64,000 nucleotides of DNA, from the NCBI GenBank assembly GCA_030844895.1, contig CM061228.1:31629651-31693650 (forward strand), in the 5' to 3' direction. The notes under the pieces are model-generated. The model was not told the DNA's origin and made no database searches. It was given only the letters and a program-made list of their open reading frames with translations. The DNA is from Ambrosia x helenae (lineage: Eukaryota; Streptophyta; Magnoliopsida; Asterales; Asteraceae). Position 1 is the first letter of the stretch. Every line of letters starts with the position of its first letter. The translations under genes and the position numbers were made by a program. Shown here piece by piece: positions 33,676-46,389 of this stretch.

Positions 33676-33817
33676 ACTGGTTTATCTGATCACATATCAA
33701 TCTAACAAATTGAGAATCAGACACAGGCTCTTATTGTTATTCAATAAAGGATTATAAGCTCACTTTTATCAACATCCATCACTTTAAGAGATATTTGACA
33801 AATCAATACTCTTTAAA

Positions 33818-36447
33818 ATGGATCCTCATAATACTGGTTCTGCCACTAAACCTGCCATGCTTGTAAGAAATGAATATAACATATGGCAAAAGAGAATGGC
33901 ACATACCTTGTCACAGACCAACACAGGTTGTTGGAGATCTGTGATATATGGTCCTCATAAACCAGTAAACATAAATCTTGAAACTAAGGAAGAGATTCCA
34001 AAAGAACCAAAAGACTATACTGATGATGATTTCCTAAAACTTGATCTTGATGCAAAAGCTTTTTCTATGTTGGCAATGGCACTCCCAAATCAAAAGACTA
34101 TACTGATGATGATTTCCTAAAACTTGAGCTTGATGCAAAAGCTTTTTCTATGTTGGCAATGGCACTCCCAAATGAAATCTATTCTGGCCTATTACATTGT
34201 GATAGTGCCAAAGAGCTTTGGGACTGCCTAAAAGAACAGTTTGGAGGAACTGAAGAGGTGATTGCCAACACCAGAGAAATCTTGGCTCAACAATATGAAA
34301 CTTTTGCTCACATTAATGGGGAAACTTTAACTCAGCAATTTGAAAGATTTTCCTCATTAATATCTGAGCTAAACCTAAATGGTCAGACCTATACAACTGT
34401 ATCTATGCTTCATAGATTTTTAAGGTCTTTACCTGATAAATGGGAAACATACTCAATAGTCTTAAGATCTTCACCAGATTTTAGCTCCCTCACTCTTACA
34501 AAACTTCATGGGAGATTACTTACTTTTGAGAGAGAAATTGATCAAAAGAAAAAGTTACAAAATTCTCGTAAAACTGCTGATGACTATCTACCTGGTAGTA
34601 CAGCACTATTGGGACAAGACTCACCAACTTGTTCAAATAGTTTTGGATCTTTTGACCACATTGACATAACTGTTGGGATCTCATCTGAAAGATCATTCCC
34701 AGGTTATGACAATAATGACTTTGGTCAAACTGCTGATAACATGTGTTTTATCATGGATGACTTAAATAGTTTCAGCAGTGATGACCTTGAAGAAATTGAT
34801 ATTTTGCACCAACTGGCCATGTTAAGTTTAAAAACAAATAAATTTTACAAAAGGTCAGGAAGGAAGTTTCCAGGACTTAACAGTTCTACAAAAATTGGTT
34901 TTGACAAATCTAAACTTAGATGTCATAAGTGTCAAAAGTTGGGACACTTTGCTAGAGAATGTAGAAGCTCTGCCTTTAACCAATCTCAGTCTGGAAACAA
35001 TTTTAACCCCAATTATAACAGGAATAATGGAACACAAGGGAGTGCACATTTTGTACAGGCACAAGCTCCACAACACCAATATGTGCCACAAGTACAATAT
35101 GTACAGATGCCTGCTCAACAGATGCAGAGCCAACAATCAATCCCTCCCTTTCCAGCTGCTCAACAACCTCCACAGCAACAACAACCCTCTTAACAAAGTT
35201 TATTTACCTCAGGGTATGTTGACTGGAGCAGTCTTCCTTTTGACACCACAGAGTGCAATCCTGATGCAGACAACAAAATGTTTGACATCAACTGGGGAGA
35301 GCCTGACAATGGCAGAAAGAACTTTGCCTTAATGGCATTTGAGGGATGCTCCTCAAAATCTGCCTTGTCACAGGTATCAAAAGAATCTTTGACAAAATTA
35401 TGTTCAAATTCATGCAAAGAATCTTTTGCTCTCATAAGAGAGACAAATGTGCACTTACAAGGAAAAGCTAATGATTCTGAGAGAAAACTCACTCAGATAA
35501 AATGTGATTTAGAAAGAAAACTTTCTGCAAAAACAAAAGAAGTTTCTAAATTAACTAACTCTGCTATTGAAACCCAAGCACAAATCAAAATAATGATTAA
35601 TGACCTAGGAAATGTCAGACAAGAGCTTGCTGACACCAAGGTCACATGTGAAAAATGGGTGGAATCTTGTAAGGGGTACCAACTATTGCTAAACAAACAA
35701 AGTGCTTCAAATGTTAGGTTTGGCATAGGGTACAATCACACTGAAACACCAACAGATTTCTCTCCCAAAACTACTGAAGATGGGAGAAAAATTGTTTCAG
35801 GTGAAACTTCTGAAGAGGAAGAATGCACATCTTTCCATGAAAATTTTCTAAAATCACACAAAGAAAGTTCTTCAGAAGTATTGATTAAATCTGACTTTAA
35901 GTCATCAGCAGTTTCAACTACATCAGGAGTTGAGAACCTGAAAACTACTGATGACCTAAAACCAATCAAAACTGTCAGAGATTTGTCTTTGAAAGAAAAG
36001 ACAAAAGAATGTGAAATTTGTGGTCTGTTCAACCACAAAACAGAATTTTGCAGATATAGAAAGGGTATTCAGTTTAATAAGAAAAATCAACAACTGGTTG
36101 TGGTGGAACAAATCAAAAATGATTATGTAAAAACCTTTTCTCCCAAGAAACAACAACCAGCAAAAACCCTTTCTCAGAAAAAGACAAAATCTCAACAAAA
36201 GTCTTTTTCTCAAAATTCTCTTTCAGTAGTTAGACCTAAATCATCAGCAGTTTCACAAACTGCTGAGATTAAAGATCTTATGAACATGGTACAACTACTG
36301 ATGACCAAAGTTGATGGTGGTCCTCAAAAGGATACCACCATTGTACTTAATGCAAAATCCATTGCCAAAAAGACATGGATTTCTAAACTTGGTCAAGAAC
36401 AAACTGTAAATGTTCTCAAGAGCAAACCCAAAGCCAAACTGGCTTGA
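33818..36447 (+). pseudogene. gag: Copia C gag, frameshifted and with one stop
   Basis: Copia gag starting MDPHNTGS. The N-terminal gag domain is interrupted by an 83-bp tandem duplication that shifts the frame near 34091. A CCHC knuckle (CHKCQKLGHFAREC) lies at about 34921-34963. TAA at 35191-35193 interrupts the linker. A predicted coiled coil lies near 35440-35650. One C-terminal CCHC knuckle (CEICGLFNHKTEFC) lies near 36010-36051, where A and B have two. Ends at TGA 36445-36447, in a different frame from pol. Confidence 0.88.
34008..34173 (+). repeat. 83-bp tandem duplication in copia C gag
   Basis: Two copies starting CAAAAGACTATACTGATG at 34008 and 34091, nearly identical. 83 is not a multiple of three, so the downstream reading frame is shifted. 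Absent from A and B. Confidence 0.9.
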
Positions 36448-39400
36448 GTTCCTAAATCTAACTAATTTGCTATATTGTGCAGAGAGTTTCCAGAGGCTTG
36501 AATAGCATTTGGTATGTAGACAGTGGAGGCTCAATGCACATGACAGGATGCAGATACCTGATAAACAATTTTATCAGTCAAAGAGATGGATCTGTGTCCT
36601 TTGGGAACAATGCTAAGGGATATGTGCTAGGACATGGCAATGTCTCCTCTGGCAAAATACAGTTTGACAAGGTCAATCTGGTTGAAAACCTTGAGTACAA
36701 CTTGCTTAGTGTGTCACAAATGTGTGATAAAGGATATTCTTCCTTTTTCACAAAGACAGCATGCAAGATCATATCACCAGAAGGCCAGAAGTTGATAGAG
36801 AAGATCATTGAAGATCATACTTTGTTAATTGCCAAAAGATGTGGCAATGTCTATGCAGTGGACATTGAAAAAGACAAAGTACTGAACAACACTGCCTGTT
36901 TCTTCTCAAGGGCATCAACTTCAGAAACTGATCTCTGGCACAGGAGACTTGGCCATGTGAACTTTAAAACCATAAATAAAGTCACAAAAATGGGCTTGGT
37001 CAGAGGTCTACCCTTAAAAGTATACCAGTGTCAAAAACAATGTGTATCCTGTTTAAAGGGTAAACAGCATAAGTCCTCCTATAAGTCTATTGAAGAATCA
37101 AAAACAACTGCATGTCTTCAACTACTCCATATGGACTTATTTGGGCCTGTAAAGATCATGAGCCTTGGTAAAAAGAAGTACTGCTTAGTCATCATTGATG
37201 ACTACTCAAGATTTACATGGGTATTCTTCTTATTTTCCAAGGATGAGGCTGCTGAAATCATCAAGTTCTTCATTCTGCAAGTAGAGAAGCAATACTCTCT
37301 ACCTGTCAAAACCATTAGAAGTGATAATGGGACAGAGTTCAGGAACAAAACTCTGAATGACTTCTGTTTGTCTAAAGGGATTATTAGACAATTCAGTGTT
37401 GCCAGAACTCCTGAACAAAATGGTGTGGTAGAAAGGAAGAACAGAACTTTAATAGAAGGAGCAAGAACAATGTTAGCTGATTCTGGCCTACCTTTATACT
37501 TCTGGGCAGAAGCAGTTAACACATCATGTTATGTTCAAAATAGAGTTCTTGTTGTCAAGAGACATTCAAAAACTGCCTATGAAGTTCTTCATGGCATGAA
37601 GCCCCTTATCTCCTTTTTCAGGGCTTTTGGGTGTCAATGTTTCATCTTGAACATCAAGGAATCTATTTCAAAGTTTGCTGCCAAAGTTGACTCAGGTTAC
37701 TTTCTTGGTTATTCATCAACTAGAAAAGCCTACAAGGTTTTTAACTCAAAAACCAGGATAGTAGAAGACACACTGAATGTCAAGTTCAATGAGTCAAAAC
37801 ACACTCTCATTCCAGCACATCCTGCTGAACTCTTTGACCTTGACAACTTTCATTTTGAACCTGAAAAGACTGTCACTTCATCCAAACCTACTTATTATGG
37901 TGATCAAAGGTTTGATGATGAGGATCCAGCACCATGGACTCCTCAAACAGTCATTAAGTCAACTTCAAAACCATTAGAAGTTTCACAAACTTCTGATTCA
38001 ACAAATACTGAAGGCCAAACTCAAACATCTGCTTCAGCACCTGCAACTACTAAAGACACTGAAACTGCTGAACCAGATATAATAGACCTCAGTAGTTTGT
38101 TTGAAGAACATGAGCCACCAACACCTGTCAGTGATTTACAACAACTGATCGAACACAAAGATCATCCACTTGATCAAATCATGGGTGATATTGCATCAGG
38201 TGTTCTTACAAGAAACCAGCTTTCCAACTTTTGTCTATTCTCAGCATTTATTTCACAGTTGGAACCAAAGAAGTACCAGGAAGCCCTCAAAGACAACAAT
38301 TGGGTGCAGGCAATGCAAGATGAATTGCTTCAATTCAACAAGCAACAGGTATGGGAAATCTGTCCCTTACCACCAAACAAGCAACCAATTGGCACAAGAT
38401 GGGTTTTCAGGAACAAACAAGATGAAGCTGGTATGATAATAAAGAACAAGGCAAGACTGGTAGTACAAGGTTACTCTCAAGAAGAAGGCATTGACTATGA
38501 TGAAACCTTTGCTCCAGTTGCAAGGCTTGAAGCCATCAGGTTATTTCTGGCCTATGCCATTTCCAACAAAATAAAAGTTTATCAAATGGATGTCAAAAGT
38601 GCATTTTTGTATGGAAAGATAAAAGAGGAAGTGTATGTTTGTCAGCCACCTGGGTTTGAGGATCCTTCTCATCCTGAGTGGGTGTACAAACTAGACAAAG
38701 CTCTTTATGGGCTCAAACAGGCTCCAAGAGCCTGGTATGATACCCTTTCAACCTTTTTACTCAAAAATAACTTCACAAGAGGTGCCATTGATAAAACACT
38801 TTTCATAAAACATGTTGGAAATCATATCTTACTTGTTCAAATATATGTTGATGATATCATTTTTGGTTCAACAAACACAAAATTGTGTGATGAATTTAAG
38901 AAACTCATGCAATCAAAATTTGAGATGAGTACAATGGGAGAACTGCAGTACTTTTTGGGACTGCAGATTAAACAACAAACAAATGGAACTTTTATACATC
39001 AATCAAAATATGTTAAAAATTATTAAACAAATTTTCTTTACAGGACTGTAAATCATGTTCCACTCCCATGACACCAACCACACAAGTTGAACCAGATGAT
39101 CAAGGAAAACAGGTTGATCAAACCATGTATAGATGTATGATAGGTTCCCTTTAATATCTAACTGCTTCTAGACCAGATATTATGTTTTCAACATGTGTCT
39201 GTGCTAGATATCAATCAGCTCCTAGGGAATCACACCTTATTGCAGTCAAAAGAATTTTCAGATATCTGAAAGGAACTCCCACACTTGGAATTTGGTATCC
39301 TGCTTCAAGCAATACCAAGTTATCAGCTTTTTCAAATAGTGACTATGCAGGGTGTAAAATGTCAAGAAAATCAACATCTGGTGGTTGTCAATTCTTGGGA

Positions 39401-39784
39401 AACTGTCTAGTGTCCTGGCAATCAAAGAAGCAAACATCTGTTGCAACTTCAACTGATGAAGCTGAATACATTGCAGCTGCAAGTTGTACATCACTGATAC
39501 AATGGCTCCAATATCAACTTCTTGATTATGGAATCAAAGAGACCAAGACACCATTGCTTGTAGACAGCAAATCTGCCATTAGCATCATTCAAAATCCTAT
39601 TCAGTTTTCAAAAACTAAACACATTGAAATCTGGTATCATTTCATAAGAGATTGCTATGAAAAAGGCAAGATTGAAGTGAAACATGTAGCAACAGCTAAT
39701 CAAATAGCTGACATTTTCACTAAACCCCTTGACACATCAACATTTCAGAAGTTAGTATCCATGCTAGGGATGCTAAATTTGTAA
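36448..39784 (+). pseudogene. pol: Copia C pol: PR-IN-RT-RNase H, one frameshift and one stop
   Basis: Protease with VDSGGSMHMTG near 36510. Integrase zinc region (WHRRLGHVN, CVSCLKGKQH) and DDE core with HMDLFGP, SDNGTEF and GVVERKN. RT with YVDDIIFG near 38848. All are open to 39023. There a 1-bp loss ends the frame (TAA 39024-39026); the reading continues in the next frame with a TAA at 39152-39154 and then RNase H to 39784. The RNase H motif reads FSNSDYAG where copia A has YSDSDFGG, so one acidic residue of that motif is changed. Its relation to the catalytic Asp should be aligned. Confidence 0.92.
36461..36482 (+). promoter_or_regulatory. Putative branch point and 3' splice site at the gag-pol junction (C)
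   Basis: ACTAAT (36461-36466), T-rich tract, then TGTGCAG ending at 36482, where the pol frame opens. In this copy the gag stop (TGA 36445) is separate from the ACTAAT, yet the motif is kept. Confidence 0.45.
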
Positions 39785-40312
39785 GTGTTTCTATTTATTT
39801 TTCTGCACATTTTTTGTTTTTCACTTACATTTGTTTTCAAACACTTGAAAAACTTCTGAAAAGAGAGAAACTACTGATGAACAAAACATCAGTATGGGGA
39901 TAATTTCTGAAAAGTGATTAACTTCTGATAAAATAACCTTCAGAAGTTATGAATAAAAGTATTTATAAAATATTTCTCATCAGCTGTTAAAACTACTGAA
40001 GAGAAAATGGGAACTACTGATGAAGATAATCCTTCATCAGCAGTTTAGTCAAAAAGGGCAAATCTGACTTTTCCCATGATCAGAAGTTTGACCTAGTCGG
40101 TTTAAAACTTCTGATAAAGAGATTTTTAACCTAGGTGGTTTAAAACTTCTAATAAAGAAGATCCAAGCGGTTAAAAACTTCTGATAAATATCTTTTTTCA
40201 ACACTTATCCTTTCAAACACAAAAATTCCCTCCTTCTCTCTCAAGAAAGCTCTCAAACCCCTGAACCTGCAACACAAAATCACTGTTCGATTCATCAACA
40301 CACACAAACCAC
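39785..40312 (+). other. Pol-ORF3 spacer of copia C
   Basis: No gene. Dense in AACTTCTGA, AACTACTGATGA and the complementary TCATCAG/TCAGAAGTT motifs, many as local inverted pairs. AAAACTTCTGATAAA recurs about three times at 40095-40190. Confidence 0.65.
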
Positions 40313-43300
40313 ATGGCTTTAGTTCTCAAACAGGGACACAATCTCAGAGCCTACTTTGAAAAACAAGAAGGCTGGTCCCAATACGATGAGATCATTGATC
40401 TTGTCGTCAAATCCCAATATTTCACCGCTCTCACCATAGACCCACCAATTCATCCTGAAACTCTAAATGAGTTCTGGGCTAATGCTGAGACAGTGATGGT
40501 GGATGATGAAGTTATCTCCCTCAACTCAACAATTAGAGGAAGACAAATGGCCATAACACAGGCCATACTCTCAAACAGACTGGGGTTGAATGATGTGAAT
40601 GCCCCTGAGAAGTTTGACAACTCTGCTATCCACCTAACCATGACTGAGTGTGGTTATCAAGGTACTCTCTCACAAGCTACAATCTTTAAAAAGTATTTTG
40701 AACCAAAATATAAACTTTTGTTTCATTATATTATCATGTGCTTGAGTCCTAAAACTGGGTCTTATGACCAGATGCCCTCAACCTTTCAACCAATCTTTCA
40801 TTCTATTGTGAATGAAACAAATTTCAAGGCATCAAAACTTTTCTTTAATGAGTTGGTGTTACATCACAATAACACTAAGAAAAAGTTTTTGTTATATCCA
40901 AGGTTCATTATGCAGTGCATAATATCTAAACTGGGTAATGAGGTGCTTGTGGGTAAAATTGAAATTTTAAAACCCTTAACCTCACAAGCATACTCAAGGC
41001 ACAACAAACAGGCTGCCTGGCCAGAAGATGACCAAGGGGAACCAGAACCAGTCCCCATGGAACCCTCATCTTCCAAACCTACTCCACCAAAGGCCAAGAA
41101 ACCCAAGATAACAAAACAAAAACCCACCAAACCCAAAAGAAAAGCTGTTCAGGAGGTTGAGATGCCTGAACAAACTACTGTGCAATCTGCACTTCTTAAA
41201 GATGTGACTGAAACATCCTCTCAGTCTCATCCATCTCAAACCCCACCAAGAGCACCAATAACTATCCTTTTCAAAAGAAAAAGACTTAGAAAAACTATTC
41301 CAATAGATTCTTCTTTTGAAACTGCTGAACCCACTGCCCAAACTACTGAACCAGCACCCCAAATTTCTGAACCAGACATCGAAATAGCCAAACTTCTCTC
41401 CGGGCTAAAAGAGAAAGTCCCATCAACACATGTCAGTCCCCATCAACCACATCAAACAGGGGACATAGACTCAGATAGTGACATGGATGTGGACACTCAT
41501 AGCCCTAACCAAAGAGATGAGGATGAACCAGGGTCTCTAAGCCCAAACTTAGAAACCTTTGGTACTTTTGAGGCTGCTACTACTCATTTACCACCCAGTG
41601 GTGGACCTGAGGACAGAAGTAAAACAGCTAAGACCTCAACTGTGGCAACTACTGATGAAGGCTTAATGCCTGAGGTAGGAAATCCTCTGTACCAAGAACA
41701 AGAGGTACATGAGACAACTGAGTTGGGCTCAGCTCATGATGTAACTGATACAGTCCTCATTGAGGATGTAATCAGGGATTCAGATGATTCCATTAATTTG
41801 GATGATGTTTCAACACTCAAAACTACTGAATTGACGGCTATAAGTGAAGGTCCTGCACCTGGTGTCTCTAAGCTCAAGAAGCTAGTCACACCATCTCAGG
41901 TTAAAGCCCACTCAATCCATGATTCCCCTAGAGTGGCATCTCCTGTACAACAAGGAGATCAACCAAAAACACACCCCTCACTACAAATGCCTACCCAATT
42001 CCCTAGGCAATCAAGCATAGACCTGAACCAACTATGCAGCCCAGATGGTCCCTTGTATCACATGATGAACACCCTCATCAAAAATCACATCCAAACATAC
42101 ACAGCTGACTTGGAGCTGTCCATGAAGAACCAATTTGGAGTGATACAAACGAAGATGAATGAACTGTCCAACAAGATTGATCACAACAGCAAACAGATTG
42201 CTCATCTTCAAGGTCATTTCTCCCAAGCTTCAACTTCCAAAGGTGATAAAGCCAAAAGGGGGGAGAAAATCAAGGTACCTATGGATACACTTGAAGCCAG
42301 AAGAAAGGCAAGAGTGGCTATCCTAGCTAGAGATCAACAAGATCAAGCCAGAAAAGAGAAACTGGCAAAACAGTTTGGTGTCTCTATTCAAGAAATAGAA
42401 GATGCTGAAAAGGCTGATGAATCCCAAGGGCATAATGAAGAAACCTCTGATGGTCAAAGTTCTGATGAAGAATCAGAAAGTACTGAAGACAATCCTTCAG
42501 TAGTTGACAAACCTTCAGAAGTTGTCAACCCATCAGAAGTTAACACTTCCAAGACTCAAACTGCTGACCCTTCCAGATCAACTGCTCCTACTCAACCAAC
42601 CTCTGCTCCTATCAGGCATACTACAATAGTTACAACAATGACTGTGCTAAACCCTTCTCCAATCTCTCAATCAGCTGAATTACTAGAGAAGAGTTTAGTT
42701 GCAGCCCAAAAGAAGGCCAGAGAAGATCTGATTTGGAAAAATCTGGAAGAAAGGGATGACTTAGACCTAAGCCATGAAGAAAAACTTCAGGCTTATGAAG
42801 CTGAACTACAAAGGCAGGCTAGCCTTGATGAGATTGCTGAACAAGACAAAAGACATCAACTGATGTCTTACATTATCAAGAACAGCAAAGTCAAAGCCCA
42901 TACATTGAAGAGACTCTCTGTGGAAGAGCTGACAAGAAGAGCTCAATTTGTTGCAGATAAACTTGCAACAAGTAAAGACACAAAGGCCAAGAGAGCTCAG
43001 ATGATAGAAGAACTGGTAGCCAATGGTTATGGTTCAAAAGCCTCAGTGTCCAAGTGGAAAGAAGAAAGATTGGTGGACACATACAGAAAATACAAGGCTG
43101 CAAGGGCTGCTAATCCAGAGAAGTTTCAAACTACTGAAGCTTCAACTTCAGTAGTTAGAACTTCTGGTGTTCAAAGAAGACCAGCTACCCAAAGAAAGAA
43201 GACAGAGGAAAAAGTAAAGACTGATTTCAGAATGGTACTACTAGAAGGTAGTATAGTAGTACATTCTGATTTTGACATAGAAGAGAAGCCTCTGCTCACA

Positions 43301-43777
43301 CAATTCAGGGATCCTTCCACCTTTGCATATCAAATCCAGAGGACCATCACAGACAAACTGCATACTAAGGTAACAACTGAACATCATTTGCCAACATTTC
43401 AGATACCTAATGTGATGGAGCAATAGCAAGGAGGTGAATCCCACCTGAGAGTCACTGAAGTTGAAAACATTCAACACTCAGGAGAAACCTAGGGTACCAC
43501 CATGGTTCCCTACACTGCAGACTTTGACAAGTCTAAAGTACAAATCATCAGATGGTCCTTTACTGATAACAACTCAGTACTTGTGACAAGAAGAGATCAA
43601 ACAAGCAGGGAATATAGGTCGATGAAAGAACTGAAGAAACTATCAACCAAAGACCTTCTTACAATCCAACACTTGGAACCAAGAAAAGGGTCTCTTACTG
43701 ATGATCAACTCAACCAGCTCAAGAATTCCATGTTCAAAGGAATATGGAAAATTGTGAAGGACAGAAAGGAACAATAA
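40313..43777 (+). pseudogene. Copia C ORF3, two stops
   Basis: About 1,154 codons starting MALVLKQGHN. The frame is open for 1,037 codons, then TAG 43424-43426 and TAG 43490-43492, then open to TAA 43777. It is a diverged homologue of the A/B ORF3. The N-terminal domain shares FW-A-NAE, FKKYF and FLLYPRFI elements. The middle is disordered and Pro/Thr/Glu/Lys-rich. The C-terminal part shares SKWKEERLVDTYR and a final basic segment. No signal peptide or convincing membrane segment. Both stops are one transition away from CAG. Function unknown; sireviruses call this position envelope-like. Confidence 0.82.
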
Positions 43778-43807
43778 GGAATTAGTAAGGTTTTGGCTTC
43801 ATCAATC

Positions 43808-43818
43808 CAGGGGGAGAT
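43808..43818 (+). other. Polypurine tract of copia C
   Basis: CAGGGGGAGAT immediately before the TGTTAGG start of the 3' LTR. Confidence 0.9.
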
Positions 43819-44520
43819 TGTTAGGACAAAAAGGATTGGTGAAACCACTTTTGCAAACCTTAGTCTAATTCACTTTCTGTCAAAATACTCTAAGTATGGA
43901 ACTGCTGAAGACAAGGAATCAAACTGCTGAAGAAGAGATTCAGAAGTACTGAAGAAGAAGTCATCAAAAGTTCTGAAGTTCAAACCAGACACTTCTACTG
44001 AAGAACTACTGAAGACAAACTACTCATCAGTAGTTTGTCATTCATCAGTACTTAAAGAAGATCTTTTCCACCGCCTTTGTATATCATTAGTTTAATACTT
44101 TAGTATTTCTTTTTGCTTTATGTACAAGTTCCAAGACTGCAACTTGTTGCAACTTGTTTCTGAACTTGCTTTTTGGCAAGGTTCGTGTATTTGTAAAGTC
44201 TATAAATAGAAGGATTCATCCTTCTGTTTTAGACATTGATTTTAATACAAGAAATCCTTCAACTCTTATTATTGTTATTTCCATTTCGTGTTTACTGAGA
44301 ATCTGTCAAAGTGTTTCATTCTCATTCAATACTTAGATTCTCAATAAACACTTCTCATTTATTAGTTCTTGATTCCATGGGGAGTAATAACTCCTGTTGA
44401 CAAAGTGTAGCTATAAACTTATAAACATTCCGCTGTGCTAACACTCACCAAGAACTTGCTAAACACTTAAGTGTCAACTAGCAAGTTTAACCAAAAGAGC
44501 AGCTTAATACTGATCCAACA
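43819..44520 (+). repeat. Copia C 3' LTR (702 bp)
   Basis: Same length as the 5' LTR with three substitutions by my reading (in U3, in the purine motif, and near the end). TATA signature at 44200-44209 and inverted repeat at 44208-44225. Followed by AGAAA. Confidence 0.96.
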
Positions 44521-45218
44521 AGAAATGACATGAAATATACTTAATGTAACAAATATTTTAATATATGTAAACTGAATATTTACATATAAGTCAATTATGT
44601 TATTATAACCATCTGTTTAAATTATAAATATAAATATTCTAATTATGTTCAATGTCCTATAACACGTTTACATTTTTAATATTTCTTTACGAAACACCAA
44701 TCATCTGTTGATTTTAACAGTAGACAATTTTGTTTTTTGACCAACCAAACCCACCGAGCGACCCCAGTGGTAAAAACAGGGACACTACATATCAATAATT
44801 AATTTGCGGTTTTCAACACTTCCTAAAATCTTTTTACTTCTCTTTAACAAAGTTTCTTTAAAACAGGTGTTATACGATTCAATCATATTATAACAATTAA
44901 ATAATTTGAGTTAAATATTTAATTTAACAAAAATAAACACAAAATGGAAGATTTATTAAAGAAGAAATTCAAATATGTTTAAAAAACTACTTTAATGACA
45001 ACAAAATTACAATATATGAGTTTACAAAAAAGCATATAAAAATACAACGAAACATAAAAAAATTCTTCTAGCAAACAAACCCTAGAGAATGATATTTCTT
45101 CCCAGGATCATCCGAACAAAAACAGAAACAAAAACATTGAAAAGAATTACACGACAACAACTACTATTTAAATATGATCCAGTTCTAAAAGCCCTAAATA
45201 TTAAAAAGACATCTTTTT

Positions 45219-45345
45219 TTTTCTTCTTCATCAGCAAGATACCAAGGTCGAAATTCTGATCTCCTTGTTCTAATGGAAATATTGAACCCAACACATTACA
45301 AGAAGACAATCTCTTTGTTAGCCACTCAAGGAAGTGCAAGAGAAG
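45219..45345 (+). other. Coding-like variable segment in unit 3, unrecognised
   Basis: The plus strand reads RYQGRNSDLLVLMEILNP and on, ending near SAREVLMMP, in an open frame with balanced composition unlike the AT-rich surroundings. It replaces the corresponding segment of units 1 and 2. I do not recognise the protein. It could be a captured exon fragment in either orientation. Confidence 0.3.
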
Positions 45346-45403
45346 TCCTCATGATGCCTTCCTTTGATTGTATGAATGACGAAAAACATGAATTCCAACT
45401 TTC

Positions 45404-45424
45404 TTACCAACGGATTGTTGGTAA
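45404..45424. promoter_or_regulatory. Conserved palindrome, unit 3
   Basis: TTACCAAC, centre GGATT, GTTGGTAA: perfect arms, centre different from units 1 and 2. Confidence 0.55.
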
Positions 45425-45548
45425 TCTATTTTCCTTTGATTGTAAGAATCTTTCAAAAATTTGTGGAAATACATTTGACACTAAATATCATTATGCATAT
45501 TGGATGGACACATGTATAAAGATGAAAAATGAAATATTGGGAGTTCCT

Positions 45549-45560
45549 CCCCTTTTATAG
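45549..45560 (-). promoter_or_regulatory. Minus-strand TATA-like box, unit 3
   Basis: CCCCTTTTATAG, 125 bp from the palindrome, as in unit 2. Confidence 0.45.
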
Positions 45561-46254
45561 AATAAAAAATATACTAATTATTCGTAAAGTTGGTTTTCAA
45601 CTTTATCAGTTAGATTTCAAGTAAACCTAGTTGGACGTTACTTTTGATATTTTTTATTTATTTTTGATATAATGAAAGACAATTCAACACAACAAAAATA
45701 ATAAAAATAATGTTAATATCATTATCCATATATCATGGGCAGTTCTAAAGTAAAAATAGTTCAACGATTATCTAAAAATAGAAAATGAATATTCCGAATT
45801 TCTTAACTTTTTATACGGTGAATAAACTAACAACTCCTAATGTTTATTACATCTTTATAGTAACTGTAATTTGGCAAAAAAAAAAAGTAATTTTGAATTA
45901 AAAATCCTTGAAAAATGTAAATCTTATATATAAATATAAACATATATTATCCTTTTTAAATTATATTGCATTTTACAAAAACATAGATCAAATCAAAATG
46001 AAATTCAATAAATGATGAAAACATTTATTTGACAGAACACGTATTATAAACAAAAAACGATAACTTTTAAAATCCTTATATTTAACTTTATTTATTATTA
46101 TTTTTTAATTAATAGAAATATGTATATATTCATTTTTGATAAATAAATATAAGTAAAAAATATCATGTCACTTCAAAATTCGAGTTTCAAGGTAATGATT
46201 ATTACAGCCAGTCAAAAGCCCTAAAGCACTATGATGATCACTATACAATTCAAC

Positions 46255-46351
46255 TGTCACACCCTCAAATTCCACATGCGGGGTTTTACCGCGAGGCGCG
46301 TGACACACCAGGATCCCAGTCAACGATCACAATAAACAAACACTAAACATG

Positions 46352-46389
<38 letters not shown>

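Larger units (their letters stand above)
32960..44520 (+). mobile_element. Copia element C (sirevirus), youngest copy
   Basis: Complete, 11,561 bp, TSD AGAAA (32955-32959 and 44521-44525). The 702-bp LTRs differ at only three sites. It has the same organisation as A and B but is a distinct subfamily: LTR sequence differs and proteins are clearly diverged. Despite its youth it has an 83-bp duplication and TAA in gag, a frameshift and TAA in pol, and two TAGs in ORF3. It is therefore non-autonomous. Confidence 0.96.
44521..46249. repeat. Background array, unit 3
   Basis: Continues the sequence interrupted by copia C, as shown by 50100-50137 plus 60843 onward, which has the same order. Unit 3 proper is about 44660-45735 with all landmarks of units 1 and 2. 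A unit-specific segment occupies 45198-45345. Ends at the TCAAC target of solo LTR E. Confidence 0.75.

Noticed and set aside
43424..43435. TAG followed by CAA in copia C ORF3 as a readthrough signal
   Set aside because: The context resembles tobamovirus readthrough only in its first codon after the stop, and a second TAG follows at 43490. Both are single transitions from CAG, so mutation is simpler.
45082..45339. 85-codon minus-strand ORF in unit 3
   Set aside because: It overlaps the plus-strand coding-like segment and runs into lysine repeats from the poly-T tract. I could not decide which strand, if either, is coding.
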